Source: Bifidobacterium callitrichos DSM 23973
GTDB lineage: Bacteria > Actinomycetota > Actinomycetes > Actinomycetales > Bifidobacteriaceae
Direction of reading: 5' to 3'
DNA length: 64,000 nucleotides
Assembly (NCBI RefSeq): GCF_000741175.1
Contig: NZ_JGYS01000028.1
Location: forward strand, 20,070 to 84,069
In this document: positions 24,320 through 32,225 of the stretch, in pieces
How positions within the stretch are numbered: the first letter of the stretch is position 1
How the letters are laid out: every line of letters begins with the position of its first letter
Made by a program: the position numbers and the translations under genes
The notes under the pieces: model-generated
Told to the model about the DNA's origin: nothing
Database searches by the model: none
The model's input: only the letters and a program-made list of their open reading frames with translations

Positions 24320-24393
24320 TGGGCTCGAAGAGATTCGAACTCTCGACCTTTCGCTCCGGAGGCGAACGCTCTATCCAGCTGAGCTACGAACCC
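24320..24393 (-). tRNA. tRNA-Arg (anticodon CCG)
   Basis: A full cloverleaf reads on the minus strand: acceptor GGGTTCG/CGAGCCC, D arm GCTC/GAGC, anticodon stem TTCGC/GCGAA with loop CTCCGGA (anticodon CCG, reads CGG), and T arm GAGAG/CTCTT with loop TTCGAAT. CCA is not encoded. It is the likely integration target of the prophage. Confidence 0.93.
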
Positions 24394-24596
24394 AAGCGCG
24401 CAAATTATACCACCACATCCACCCGAGATTCCACCTTCACCAACCTCACGGTTGAGAGGCAGACGACCCCGGGAGTCCGAGGTAATTCCGCCATCGTGTC
24501 TAATCGTGTCTGGCGGGATTTTTGCCTAATCTTCAGTTATCCCACTCTCTAAGCGAGAGTAGGGCTGAGCTCCCATCCCAGCGGAAGTGCTACCGG

Positions 24597-24644
24597 AACC
24601 TTCTGTTCCGGAGACAGACGCTCTATCCACTGAGCTACGGACCC
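24597..24644 (-). pseudogene. 5' half of a second tRNA-Arg(CCG)
   Basis: On the minus strand GGGTCCG-TA-GCTC...GAGC-G-TCTGT-CTCCGGA-ACAGA-AGGTT gives acceptor 5' strand, D arm and a complete anticodon arm with anticodon CCG. After the variable loop no T arm (TTCRA) or matching CGGACCC acceptor strand follows. It differs from the intact tRNA 200 bases away, so it is not a recent copy of it. Confidence 0.75.
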
Positions 24645-24728
24645 ATGCACCGCACGAAACATACGCCTCGCACAACGCAACTCCCCTACTGTACACCACT
24701 TGCGCGCCCGGCGCACCTCACTTCGGAC

Positions 24729-24935
24729 CTTTCTGCGTTACATGGGGTACATTTCGCCCGTTGCGGACATCTATCTCGCTTACGAGGGGTACCTGTCTGA
24801 AGTAATAGGGCATGAAAACGGCTGAGCTTCATGGCAACCAAGCCGTTTCGGGGCGTTTGTACTTGCACCAAGTGCCCCTCATAAGCGAGATAGATGTCCG
24901 CAAACCACGAAAAGTACCCCTTGCAACGCAGAAAG
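24729..24935. repeat. Large imperfect palindromic element
   Basis: The 64-base arms 24729-24792 and 24872-24935 match as inverted copies with nine mismatches; 22 bases in a row are identical around GCGGACATCTATCTCGCTTA. The 79-base loop holds a smaller hairpin (AAACGGCT/AGCCGTTT). It has no ORF and looks like a MITE-type or REP-type intergenic element. Confidence 0.8.
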
Positions 24936-25014
24936 CTCGTGGAAAAGCTCGACAAAGCCACTCGAACCGCCCGTTCGTCTCTGCCGTCAGGACGTCTGAC
25001 GCTACACTTGAGGT

Positions 25015-25644
25015 ATGTCCGAGCCTGTGAACGATTTCGAGTACGAGCGCCGGTTCTTCTGCCGCGAGATGCCCGCCGAATATGACGACGGCGACACCCC
25101 CACGCTGATCCTGCAAAGCTATTACGTGCACGCCGACAACTACGCGCTGCGCGTCAGGCTCAAATCGCACGACATTCGCGTCGAGATGACCCCGGACCTC
25201 GACCCCATAGAGATACTCGACCGCTACCGCGACCACTTCTCGTCGGCCTACGTGACGGTCAAGGGCCCCTCCGTGGGCGGAACCCGCTACGAGATGGAGC
25301 ATGCGATCGACACCCGCATCGCCACGGAACTGGTGCAGCGCGGCGGCGCGCTCATCATCAAGAACCGCTATTCGGTGTGGATCGCGGAGGACGGCTGGAG
25401 CGTCGACGTGTTCGGAGGAACGAACGCGCCGCTGGTCGTGGCCGAGGCGGAACGCGCCACCCCGGTCACGAACCTGACGATCCCGAGGTTCTGCATCACC
25501 GAGATCACCGACCAGCCGAGATTCAACAACGACGGACTGGCCGGAAGGCCGTTCAGCCAGTGGCGGGACGAGTTCGAACGGGAGCTCGCCGCCAACGGAC
25601 CGCATTTCCAGCCGTATTTCGGGACGAACCGAAGGATGGAGTAG
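25015..25644 (+). CDS. CYTH-domain protein (triphosphate tunnel family)
   Basis: A 209-residue protein. CYTH signatures are the N-terminal 'FEYERRFFC' (ExExR-like), 'YALRVRLK' (RxR), 'AYVTVKGP', 'RYEMEHAI' (ExE) and 'GALIIKNRYSVWIAEDGWSV' followed by 'LVVAEAE'. These charged residues line the tunnel that binds triphosphate substrates and metal. Family members include inorganic triphosphatases, thiamine triphosphatases and class IV adenylate cyclases; the substrate here cannot be told. A TACACT box six bases before the ATG suggests that the transcript may start almost at the start codon. It is cytoplasmic and not in an operon. Confidence 0.82.
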   Translation: MSEPVNDFEYERRFFCREMPAEYDDGDTPTLILQSYYVHADNYALRVRLKSHDIRVEMTPDLDPIEILDRYRDHFSSAYVTVKGPSVGGTRYEMEHAIDTRIATELVQRGGALIIKNRYSVWIAEDGWSVDVFGGTNAPLVVAEAERATPVTNLTIPRFCITEITDQPRFNNDGLAGRPFSQWRDEFERELAANGPHFQPYFGTNRRME

Positions 25645-25700
25645 TACTTCGCCGACAGCTCCTCGTCAGAGGGGCCACCCGGGGCCATCAGGGACGAGAT

Positions 25701-26687
25701 CTAGTACATGAGGGTGGCGAGGCGGCGGCGGGCGGCGCGAAGACGCGCATCGGCCGCATCGGGGATCGCGAAGTACTCGAGCAGACGCTTGCGCACCGGC
25801 TCGATGTCGGCCTTGTGGCCGGAGGCCACGAAGTCGAGCAGACGGTCGAAGGCGTCCTGGATCTGACCGCCGATCATGTCCACGTCGGCCACGGCGAGCT
25901 GCGCCTCGACATCATCCGGAGAGGCGGCCGCGGCGGCACGCACCTCACGCACATCCGCGTTGGCGGAGCGGGCCAGCAGCAGCGCCTTGGCGCGTTCACG
26001 GGCGGCGACCACATCGCCCGGATCGGATTCCAGCACCTGCGCGTAGGCCGCGGCGGCACCCGCGTAGTCGCCGGCCTGGGCCAGCTGATACGCCTCCTGA
26101 TGCTCCGGCGGCACGACGTTCGAGCCGGCGCCCGCAGCGGAGCCATCGCCCGCAGCCGCCCCATCGGCGCCGTCGGCGGACGGATCGCCCGAATACGGCG
26201 CGGTGCCGGTCACGCCGGACTGCTGCGCCATCGCGACGATCTTCGGCAGCACCTGATCCTTGATCTGGGCCAGTTCGTCATCGGTGGCGACGCCCTGCAG
26301 CAGCGGCATCGGACGGCCGGCGATCAGCGCGAACAGCGCAGGAGCGCCCTGCACCTGCAGCGCCTGCGCGATCGAGGGATAGGAGGCGATGTCGATACGA
26401 GACATCTGCACCTGACCCTTGAGCGCGTTGACCGCATCGGCGAGCGCGCGGGCCATCGGGAAGAGGCGATCGTCGGTCGGCACCCACAGGAACAGCAGGA
26501 TCGGGAACGTGGCGGAGGTCTGCACCATCGCCTGGAACGTGTTCTCGGTGGTGTCGATGACGTAGCCGCCGGCCGCGGGCGCACCGCCGGCCTGACCGGG
26601 CTCCGCCTTCACCTGATGCGCCAGAGCCTCCAGATCGACGGCCCCCGCCAGAGAAACCCCGGGATTGAACTTCGGCTGATCAGCCAT
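25701..26687 (-). CDS. Thioredoxin-fold/TPR protein without CxxC (CnoX-like)
   Basis: A 328-residue protein; the ATG at 26687 follows GTGGAGG. Residues about 40-150 are a thioredoxin fold, but the active-site position reads W68-V-P-T-D72 instead of WCGPC, so it cannot do thiol redox chemistry. An Ala/Gly-rich linker (residues about 175-205) leads to a TPR-like helical domain (about 210-328, 'AYQLAQAGDYAGAAAAYAQV'). This matches the CnoX/YbbN chaperedoxin layout, proteins that hold unfolded clients for GroEL or DnaK. It is convergent with the CYTH gene. Confidence 0.82.
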   Translation of the reverse strand: MADQPKFNPGVSLAGAVDLEALAHQVKAEPGQAGGAPAAGGYVIDTTENTFQAMVQTSATFPILLFLWVPTDDRLFPMARALADAVNALKGQVQMSRIDIASYPSIAQALQVQGAPALFALIAGRPMPLLQGVATDDELAQIKDQVLPKIVAMAQQSGVTGTAPYSGDPSADGADGAAAGDGSAAGAGSNVVPPEHQEAYQLAQAGDYAGAAAAYAQVLESDPGDVVAARERAKALLLARSANADVREVRAAAAASPDDVEAQLAVADVDMIGGQIQDAFDRLLDFVASGHKADIEPVRKRLLEYFAIPDAADARLRAARRRLATLMY

Positions 26688-26823
26688 ACCACGCCTCCAC
26701 TGTGACTTACGAAATCTCAATAACGCCGTCACTCATCTTAGTGACGCAGCGAAACTTCCGCACCAATATCGCCGACCACGAAACGCACGTACGTTTGCCT
26801 TGTCTGCGGACATGTGCCTGTGG

Positions 26824-26910
26824 GGCGTGGGGTGGAATCCGCGTTGCTCGACACACTCAAGGCCGTTCGGCCAAGCCTACGGTCGATCAACGCGGATTCC
26901 ACCCCACGCC
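26824..26910. repeat. Palindromic element A
   Basis: The 29-base arms 26824-26852 and 26882-26910 are inverted copies with one mismatch. The loop reads ACACTCAAGG...CCAAGCCTACG. The same loop ends occur, inverted, in element B just downstream. Confidence 0.88.
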
Positions 26911-26947
26911 AAGTTCCGTACGAAACGCACGTCTGCACGCAAACGAG

Positions 26948-27109
26948 GAGGGGGCCGTGATCCACGTTGCTGGACCGTAGGCTTGGCTGCTGAGCCGTGA
27001 AATGGACAGTCCAGTGGCCTGTCCATAGGCGAAGTGAGCAGCTCAGCTGCGAAATCCGACGCAAGTCGGACCCTTGAGTGTGTCCAGCGACGTGGATCAC
27101 GGCCCCCTC
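26948..27109. repeat. Palindromic element B, longer relative of A
   Basis: The 28-base arms 26948-26975 and 27082-27109 are inverted copies with one mismatch. The inner part holds the same terminal sequences as element A (ACCGTAGGCTTGG and its partner CTTGAGTGTGTC) in reverse orientation, plus an inner hairpin GGACAGTCC...GGCCTGTCC. There is no ORF. It also closes the gap before the gene ending at 27139. Confidence 0.88.
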
Positions 27110-27138
27110 CGGCCGACCACGAAAAGCAGAAAAGCGCG

Positions 27139-28191
27139 CTACAGCGCTTCGACCTTGACGGCGTAGCGTTCGGCTCCGACCGCGGTGATCTTGGCCGCGT
27201 CTCCGGAGCCGCCCGCCGGCGGGATGTACAGCGCGATCACGTTCACGTAGGTGACCTTCATCGTGCTGGTGGCCTTGCCGTTGCCGAACAGCGCCTTCTC
27301 GTTGTTGTTGGCGGGCAGCGATTCGCGTCCCTCTCCGGCCTGGCGCGTCCAGACCGAGTCGATGCGTGCGACGACGAGGTCGCCGCCGTCGGTGGAGCGC
27401 ATGACCTTGAGCTGGTCCTTGGGCACGGTGAACGTCTGCTGCTGCGTGCCCTTGTTCGCCTCCATACCCTGCTGGACGGTCTGGTCGAGCGTGCGCAGCT
27501 CCTGGCGCAGCAGGTCGTCCTTGAACTTGGCGTTGTATTCGCTCTGCGCATCCTTGTTGAGCAGGTCCGCGTACATCTCGACCGCCTTGGCCGGGGTGGC
27601 GACGAGCTTGGCGTCGTTCGCGGTGCCCATTTCGGTGCCGAGTTTGGGGACTTCGAACTTCGGCAGTTCGGCGCCCTGGAAGAGTCGGGCGAGTCCCCAC
27701 AGCTTGTAGTTCTGGCGCGGGGAGTCCTGAGTGAAGACGAGCAGTCGCTTGGACTGCTGGTCTTCGGTGGTGGTGGTGATCGTGTACACGGTGCGCGGCC
27801 AGCCGTCGTCGGTCGGGATGACGGTCTGCGTCATGCCGCGCGGGATGGTGGCGAGCTTGTCGAGCGATCCGGTGGCCTTGGCGACGGCGAGCTGGCTGGT
27901 GCGGATCTCCAGCTCCGGTCCGGTGACGCGTGCGGCCAGTCCGTCGGCGCTCACCGCCTTGTCGGAGGCGGCGAGCGTGTCGAGGATCTTGGTGCGAATC
28001 CGCTCCTCCTGCTTGACGGTCAGGTCGGGCGCGTGGGTGGACGAGTCGGGCGAGGCGACCTTCGGCACCTGCCCCTCGCAGGCGGCAAGCGAGACCAGCA
28101 GTCCCGCAGAGAGCGCGATCGCAAGCGCCTTCGTGGCGGTGCGGCCGAAGCGTGTCATCATGTTCCTCGTGTTCCTCATCGGCGATCTCAC
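27139..28191 (-). CDS. Putative lipoprotein
   Basis: A 350-residue protein from a GTG at 28191 (overlapping the upstream stop; ATG 28179 is possible). The N-terminus is a lipoprotein signal, MTRFGRTATKALAIALSAGL then LVSLAAC, with the lipobox Cys. The rest is a mixed alpha/beta extracytoplasmic domain with no catalytic pattern that can be named ('KLWGLARLFQGAELPKFEVP', 'VIALYIPPAGGSGDA'). It resembles uncharacterised actinobacterial lipoproteins that pair with a two-helix membrane protein, as here. The two genes overlap by four bases and form one operon. Confidence 0.75.
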   Translation of the reverse strand: MRSPMRNTRNMMTRFGRTATKALAIALSAGLLVSLAACEGQVPKVASPDSSTHAPDLTVKQEERIRTKILDTLAASDKAVSADGLAARVTGPELEIRTSQLAVAKATGSLDKLATIPRGMTQTVIPTDDGWPRTVYTITTTTEDQQSKRLLVFTQDSPRQNYKLWGLARLFQGAELPKFEVPKLGTEMGTANDAKLVATPAKAVEMYADLLNKDAQSEYNAKFKDDLLRQELRTLDQTVQQGMEANKGTQQQTFTVPKDQLKVMRSTDGGDLVVARIDSVWTRQAGEGRESLPANNNEKALFGNGKATSTMKVTYVNVIALYIPPAGGSGDAAKITAVGAERYAVKVEAL

Positions 28192-29366
28192 TCCTTTCCC
28201 TTGTCGTCGTTGCCGTTATCGTTGCCGCCATTGCCGCCATCGCCGTCGCCGGAGGTCGATTCCTCGCCGACCTCCCGCGCGAGTCGGGCGAAGTACGCCT
28301 GCAGTTCGTCCTGCGAGATGACGGACGTGGCGCTGTCGTCGACCGGTTCCGGCTGCGGCTCGGACGTCGTCGGCGCGGGCGTCGCGTTCGCACCGGCGTC
28401 GGCGACGAGGTTGCGCGACGACGGGTCGACGACCACCGGCTGCGTTCCGGTTTCGCTCTCCCCCTCGATCCGGATGACCGGAATCGACGACGAGGTGTCC
28501 GATCCGACCGCGTGGCGACGGCGCGGTCGTCCGCTGCTCTTCGGCGTGAAGCTCGGCTTGATCGCGTTGAGGCTTCCGGTGAACGCCTCGGCGATGGAGA
28601 CCTCCTCCTCGCGTGCCGGAATGGGGTCGCTTTCGACGACGCGCTTGCGGCGCTTGTGCGGCGGCATCGCGAAGACCGATGCGGTCAGGATCGCGAGCAC
28701 GACCAGCAGTCCGCCGAGGAAGTACATCGGCGTGGAGTAGTCGGGCAGGGTCTTGCGCGTCCACGTGAACGAGACGTCGGCCGAGTCGCCCCCTTCGCCG
28801 AGGTCGACGAGCGCCACGTCGGTGACGGCCGAGGAGGTCGCCTTGATTTCGGTCGAGCCGTCGCCGCACTGCACGGACCGCCACATGTCGGAGTCGGCGA
28901 AGGCGACGTCCGCATCGCCCGCATCGCCCGAATCGGACTGGGCGTCGGACTGGCCGCTGCCGGCGGAGGCACGTTCGGTCGACAGCGTGGTCCAGTCGGA
29001 CAGGCCGGTCAGTCGGGTGTAGGGGTGTCCGGCGAGCCACCCGGTGGCGTCCTTGGACGAGGCGATCGCGACGCACACGGTGCCGGAACCGCCGCCGTCG
29101 GCCGTGATCGTCACACGGTCGTCGACCAGTCCAAGCACGTCGGGATCGGTGACGATGTATCGCGTGCCCGTCACCTTGGCATCGGCGGTGATCGTACGGC
29201 TGGGCTGCCAGACGGTGGCGTTGAGCAGTCCCAACGCGATCGCCGCGACGGCGAGCAGACCGAAAATCGGGGTGACGACGCCGCGCATGATCATGGCGTG
29301 GCGCTTCGCCCGAAGCGCCTCTTCCTGCGCGTTTTCGGGTGTTCTGTTGCGTTTGGTAAGTCTCAT
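28188..29366 (-). CDS. Membrane protein with two transmembrane helices
   Basis: A 392-residue protein. TM1 is at about 28-50 (GVVTPIFGLLAVAAIALGLL). An exported domain of about 160 residues follows, with Ser/Asp-rich parts ('QSDAQSDSGDAGDADVAF'). TM2 is at about 213-235 (MYFLGGLLVVLAILTASVFA), then a cytoplasmic tail beginning PPHKRRKRV and ending in a low-complexity Gly/Asn/Asp run. The tail has 'QDELQAYFARLAREVGEE'. It is the first gene of the operon with the lipoprotein and is likely its membrane partner. Its function is unknown. Confidence 0.75.
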   Translation of the reverse strand: MRLTKRNRTPENAQEEALRAKRHAMIMRGVVTPIFGLLAVAAIALGLLNATVWQPSRTITADAKVTGTRYIVTDPDVLGLVDDRVTITADGGGSGTVCVAIASSKDATGWLAGHPYTRLTGLSDWTTLSTERASAGSGQSDAQSDSGDAGDADVAFADSDMWRSVQCGDGSTEIKATSSAVTDVALVDLGEGGDSADVSFTWTRKTLPDYSTPMYFLGGLLVVLAILTASVFAMPPHKRRKRVVESDPIPAREEEVSIAEAFTGSLNAIKPSFTPKSSGRPRRRHAVGSDTSSSIPVIRIEGESETGTQPVVVDPSSRNLVADAGANATPAPTTSEPQPEPVDDSATSVISQDELQAYFARLAREVGEESTSGDGDGGNGGNDNGNDDKGKE

Positions 29367-29517
29367 AATAGGGCCATTCTACAATCCTTTGCCGAGCGCG
29401 GGGAGGCCCAACGTGCAGGACGCGTAGAGGACCGGCTGCGCGCACGGGCGGAAAATCAGGGTTTTCGGCTAGGGTGATAGCCATGCGTAAAGCCATGATT
29501 CATCCACTGTTCGTTCC

Positions 29518-30480
29518 GTGCTGGCCGTGTGCTCGCTGGCCATGTGCGCGACGCTGGCGGCCTGCGGAGGTTCGTCGTCGTCCGACTCGTCCGCCAAGAA
29601 GTCGTCCTCCGACTCGTCCAAGTCGTCCTCGTCCGACTCGTCTTCGTCGTCCTCGACGAAGATGGACCAGATCGCGGGCATCACCGCCACCGGCGAGCCC
29701 GGCAAGAAGCCGTCGATCAAGTTCAAGACGCCGATGACCGTGCAGAACAACACGTACGCCGTGCTGCAGGAGGGCAACGGCGCGACGATCGAGAAGGGCG
29801 ACCGCGTGTGCGCCCAGGGCATCGCGATGAACGTGAAGGACGGCTCCGAGCTGATGAGCTCGTGGGAGAAGAACACCCCGGACTGCTCGATCTCCCTGAC
29901 CGACAGCAATCTGGAGCAGATCCCGCCGTACACGAAGATCGTGGGACTGAAGCTCAATTCGACGATCGCGTTCGGCATCAACGATTCGAACAGCTCCGGC
30001 ACGTCGTACATCCTCGCCTACACGCTGATCTCCAAGTCGAAGGACCTGACGAAGGCCGAGGGCACGCCGGTCGCGGACGTGCCGGCGAACCTGCCGAAGG
30101 TGACGCGTGCGAAGGACGGCAAGCCGTCGATCGACATGAACGGCCAGGGCTCGGTGAGCCAGATGGTCACGCAGACGCTCATCAAGGGCAACGGCCAGGA
30201 GCTGACCGATTCAAGCCACGCGGTGGTCAAGTACACCGGTTGGCTCACCAACGGCACGCAGTTCGACTCCTCGTGGGACAAGAACACGACGTTCGACGCC
30301 GACCTGTCCGAGTCCGGCGGGATCATCACCGGCTGGAAGGAGGGTCTCAAGGGCCAGACGGTCGGCTCGCAGGTGCTCCTCATCATCCCGCCGGACAAGG
30401 GCTACGGCGATAAGGCGAGCGGTTCGATCCCGGCGAACTCGACGCTGGTGTTCGTCATCGACATCCTCGCCGCGTACTGA
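29518..30480 (+). CDS. FKBP-type peptidyl-prolyl isomerase lipoprotein, frameshifted signal peptide
   Basis: A 320-residue reading from GTG 29518. It opens directly with a hydrophobic stretch and lipobox (LAVCSLAMCATLAAC) and a Ser/Asp/Lys-rich linker. The C-terminal FKBP domain (about 205-320) has 'VKYTGWLTNGTQFDSSW', 'GIITGWKEGLKGQTVGSQVL' and 'IPPDKGYGDKASGSIPANST'. A first, decayed FKBP-like repeat precedes it. An ATG at 29483 with AGGGTGA before it encodes the missing basic start (MRKAMIHPLF) but in another frame; one added base would join the two. It is therefore either a real 1-base deletion or a sequence error. It is expected to sit on the outer face of the membrane. Confidence 0.8.
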   Translation: MLAVCSLAMCATLAACGGSSSSDSSAKKSSSDSSKSSSSDSSSSSSTKMDQIAGITATGEPGKKPSIKFKTPMTVQNNTYAVLQEGNGATIEKGDRVCAQGIAMNVKDGSELMSSWEKNTPDCSISLTDSNLEQIPPYTKIVGLKLNSTIAFGINDSNSSGTSYILAYTLISKSKDLTKAEGTPVADVPANLPKVTRAKDGKPSIDMNGQGSVSQMVTQTLIKGNGQELTDSSHAVVKYTGWLTNGTQFDSSWDKNTTFDADLSESGGIITGWKEGLKGQTVGSQVLLIIPPDKGYGDKASGSIPANSTLVFVIDILAAY

Positions 30481-30530
30481 TCCTAACGCCGAATCGAACC
30501 GCTCTCCGGCGGCTGCTGGCGGTGTTCCGC

Positions 30531-32150
30531 TCAGTAGCCGCCGGTGAACTGCTGGAGGTAGTTGCTGGCATGCGAGGCGACGATCGATCCGAGAACCGTA
30601 CCGGTGATCGTCAATAGGATGAACAGCAGGATGCCGATCAGCACGCCCTGCAGCAGCACGCACAGGAATCGGACCCAGTGCGGATCGAGACCGCGATGCA
30701 CCTCGCCGTTCCATACGAGCGAGGTCATCCATGCGATGCGCGTGGACGTCGCAAGCATCCAGATGAGCATCGCGAGCGGATCAAGCTGCACGAGCGCGAG
30801 CAGGAACGCGGCGATGTTCAGCACCGCCCAGGGGCCGAGGGCATGCGCCACACGGTCGTGGAAGGAGCCGAACGTCGTGGGATCACCTTCGATGCGCAGC
30901 ATCAGCCACGCGACGGCGATCGAACCGTAGTCGTACAGGGCGAACACGATCCATAGCAGCATGAACACCGGCAGGGCCGCGCTTTGCGCCTCGTTTCCGA
31001 TCGACGAGGAGATCGAGGACATCGGGATCGCATTGAGTATCGACGAGCCTCCGTGGGTCAGAACCAGCAGGCAGCTCCATGCCGAGATCAGCGCGACGGC
31101 GAGGATCACGACGATCGCATACCACGGCTGCCCCTTCCCCACATCGGTGGGCTTGGAGAAGAAGGTCTTCAGCCACGTGCCAAAGGTGCGTGCCTCGGCT
31201 TCGAATCGCGAGGGCTGTGCCGCGGGGCCGGCCGGCTGCTGCTGGTAGTTCGGCTGCTGATAGCCGGGCTGCGGTTGCGTGAAGCCGGGCTGAGGCTGGT
31301 AGCCGGGCTGACCGTAAGGATTCCGCTGATCGGGGCCAGACTGCGGGCCAGACTGCGGGCCAGACTGCGGATCGTACTGCGATGCGTACTGCGGACCGGG
31401 CTGAGGCTGGGCATTCGGTTGGACGAACGGCTGCGGACCGGGCTGAGATCCGTACTGCGGCTCGTACTGCTGGCCAGCGAGCTGCTGATAGGCAGGCTGC
31501 TGGAATCCGGTCTGCTGCGGATGGGCGGGCTGGCCGTAGGGCTGCTGCTGATACGCCTGTTCCGCCATCGGCTGAACCGGCGCGGCCTGCGTCTCCCGCA
31601 CCGGCGGATTCGCCTCGGCATCAGTCACCGGCTCATCATGGGATTTCGACGCATCGGATGCTGCGGACTCGTCGAACCTCCCGGTTTCCTCGGACGCCAC
31701 CGGCTCCACCGGCTCAACGGACTCCGCCGGCTCGGACGCGATGGCCTCCGTCTCGGACTCGGTGGACGCCTTCGTCTTCGACGCGACGGCATCCGTACCC
31801 GCCGCATCCTTCGCGGTACCCGCCGCATCGTCCTTCACGCTTCCCGAGTCGTTCGCCGGTCCGGCAGGCGTGGCCGGCGGTTCCGCGTCCATCGAGTGGT
31901 TGACCAGTGCGGCCAGCTCGGACAGATCCGAGGACGGCTGCTCGAACAGGTCATTCGGACGTGCGATCGGCTGCGTGGCCATCATGCCGATGCCGGCATC
32001 AGGCATATGCGGCAGCACCGTCGTCTTCTCCGCGGGCGAGGCCGGAGGCGGAACCGGCGCGGCGGGCTGCACGCTGAACTGATGACCGCATTGTCTGCAG
32101 AATCGCGCCGTCTGGGGATTCTGCGCTCCACACTGTGAACAGTATTTCAT
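30531..32150 (-). CDS. Zinc-ribbon membrane protein with Gln/Pro-rich linker
   Basis: A 539-residue protein. The ATG at 32150 gives the zinc ribbon MKYCSQCGAQNPQTARFC (two CxxC pairs). A long Glu/Ser-rich then Gln/Pro/Tyr-rich disordered region follows (about 40-360), including four GPQSG-type repeats encoded by tandem DNA repeats near 31340-31375. The C-terminal 180 residues hold about five hydrophobic helices ('PWYAIVVILAVALISAWSCL', 'GVLIGILLFILLTITGTVLG'). The layout is common in bifidobacterial envelope proteins of unknown role. It is followed upstream by a second zinc-ribbon membrane protein, suggesting a shared function. Confidence 0.75.
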   Translation of the reverse strand: MKYCSQCGAQNPQTARFCRQCGHQFSVQPAAPVPPPASPAEKTTVLPHMPDAGIGMMATQPIARPNDLFEQPSSDLSELAALVNHSMDAEPPATPAGPANDSGSVKDDAAGTAKDAAGTDAVASKTKASTESETEAIASEPAESVEPVEPVASEETGRFDESAASDASKSHDEPVTDAEANPPVRETQAAPVQPMAEQAYQQQPYGQPAHPQQTGFQQPAYQQLAGQQYEPQYGSQPGPQPFVQPNAQPQPGPQYASQYDPQSGPQSGPQSGPDQRNPYGQPGYQPQPGFTQPQPGYQQPNYQQQPAGPAAQPSRFEAEARTFGTWLKTFFSKPTDVGKGQPWYAIVVILAVALISAWSCLLVLTHGGSSILNAIPMSSISSSIGNEAQSAALPVFMLLWIVFALYDYGSIAVAWLMLRIEGDPTTFGSFHDRVAHALGPWAVLNIAAFLLALVQLDPLAMLIWMLATSTRIAWMTSLVWNGEVHRGLDPHWVRFLCVLLQGVLIGILLFILLTITGTVLGSIVASHASNYLQQFTGGY

Positions 32151-32225
32151 CTTGACTCCTTTACTTTCTGTGAACCGATTTGCTATGGCTCGACCACAAC
32201 TGCACCGTCGTCGCATCTCCTTCGA

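Larger units (their letters stand above)
1..24320. mobile_element. Siphovirus-type prophage (left end outside window)
   Basis: A full set of head, packaging and tail genes on the minus strand (1-13.6 kb) is joined to an integrase/repressor block (14.06-16.34 kb) and a rightward early/replication block (16.43-24.25 kb). The right boundary is taken as the tRNA-Arg(CCG) gene, because phage-like genes stop there and chromosomal genes begin beyond it. No copy of the tRNA 3' end was found elsewhere in the window, so the other attachment site should lie to the left of position 1. Lysis and receptor-binding genes are not seen and would also lie to the left. The integrase sits in the middle rather than at an edge, which is unusual. 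Confidence 0.9.
24394..25014. other. Gene-free stretch beside the integration site
   Basis: It holds the tRNA-Arg remnant, a hairpin at 24541-24564 (CCCACTCTC/GAGAGTAGGG) and the large palindrome at 24729-24935. No coding frame is convincing. Confidence 0.6.
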
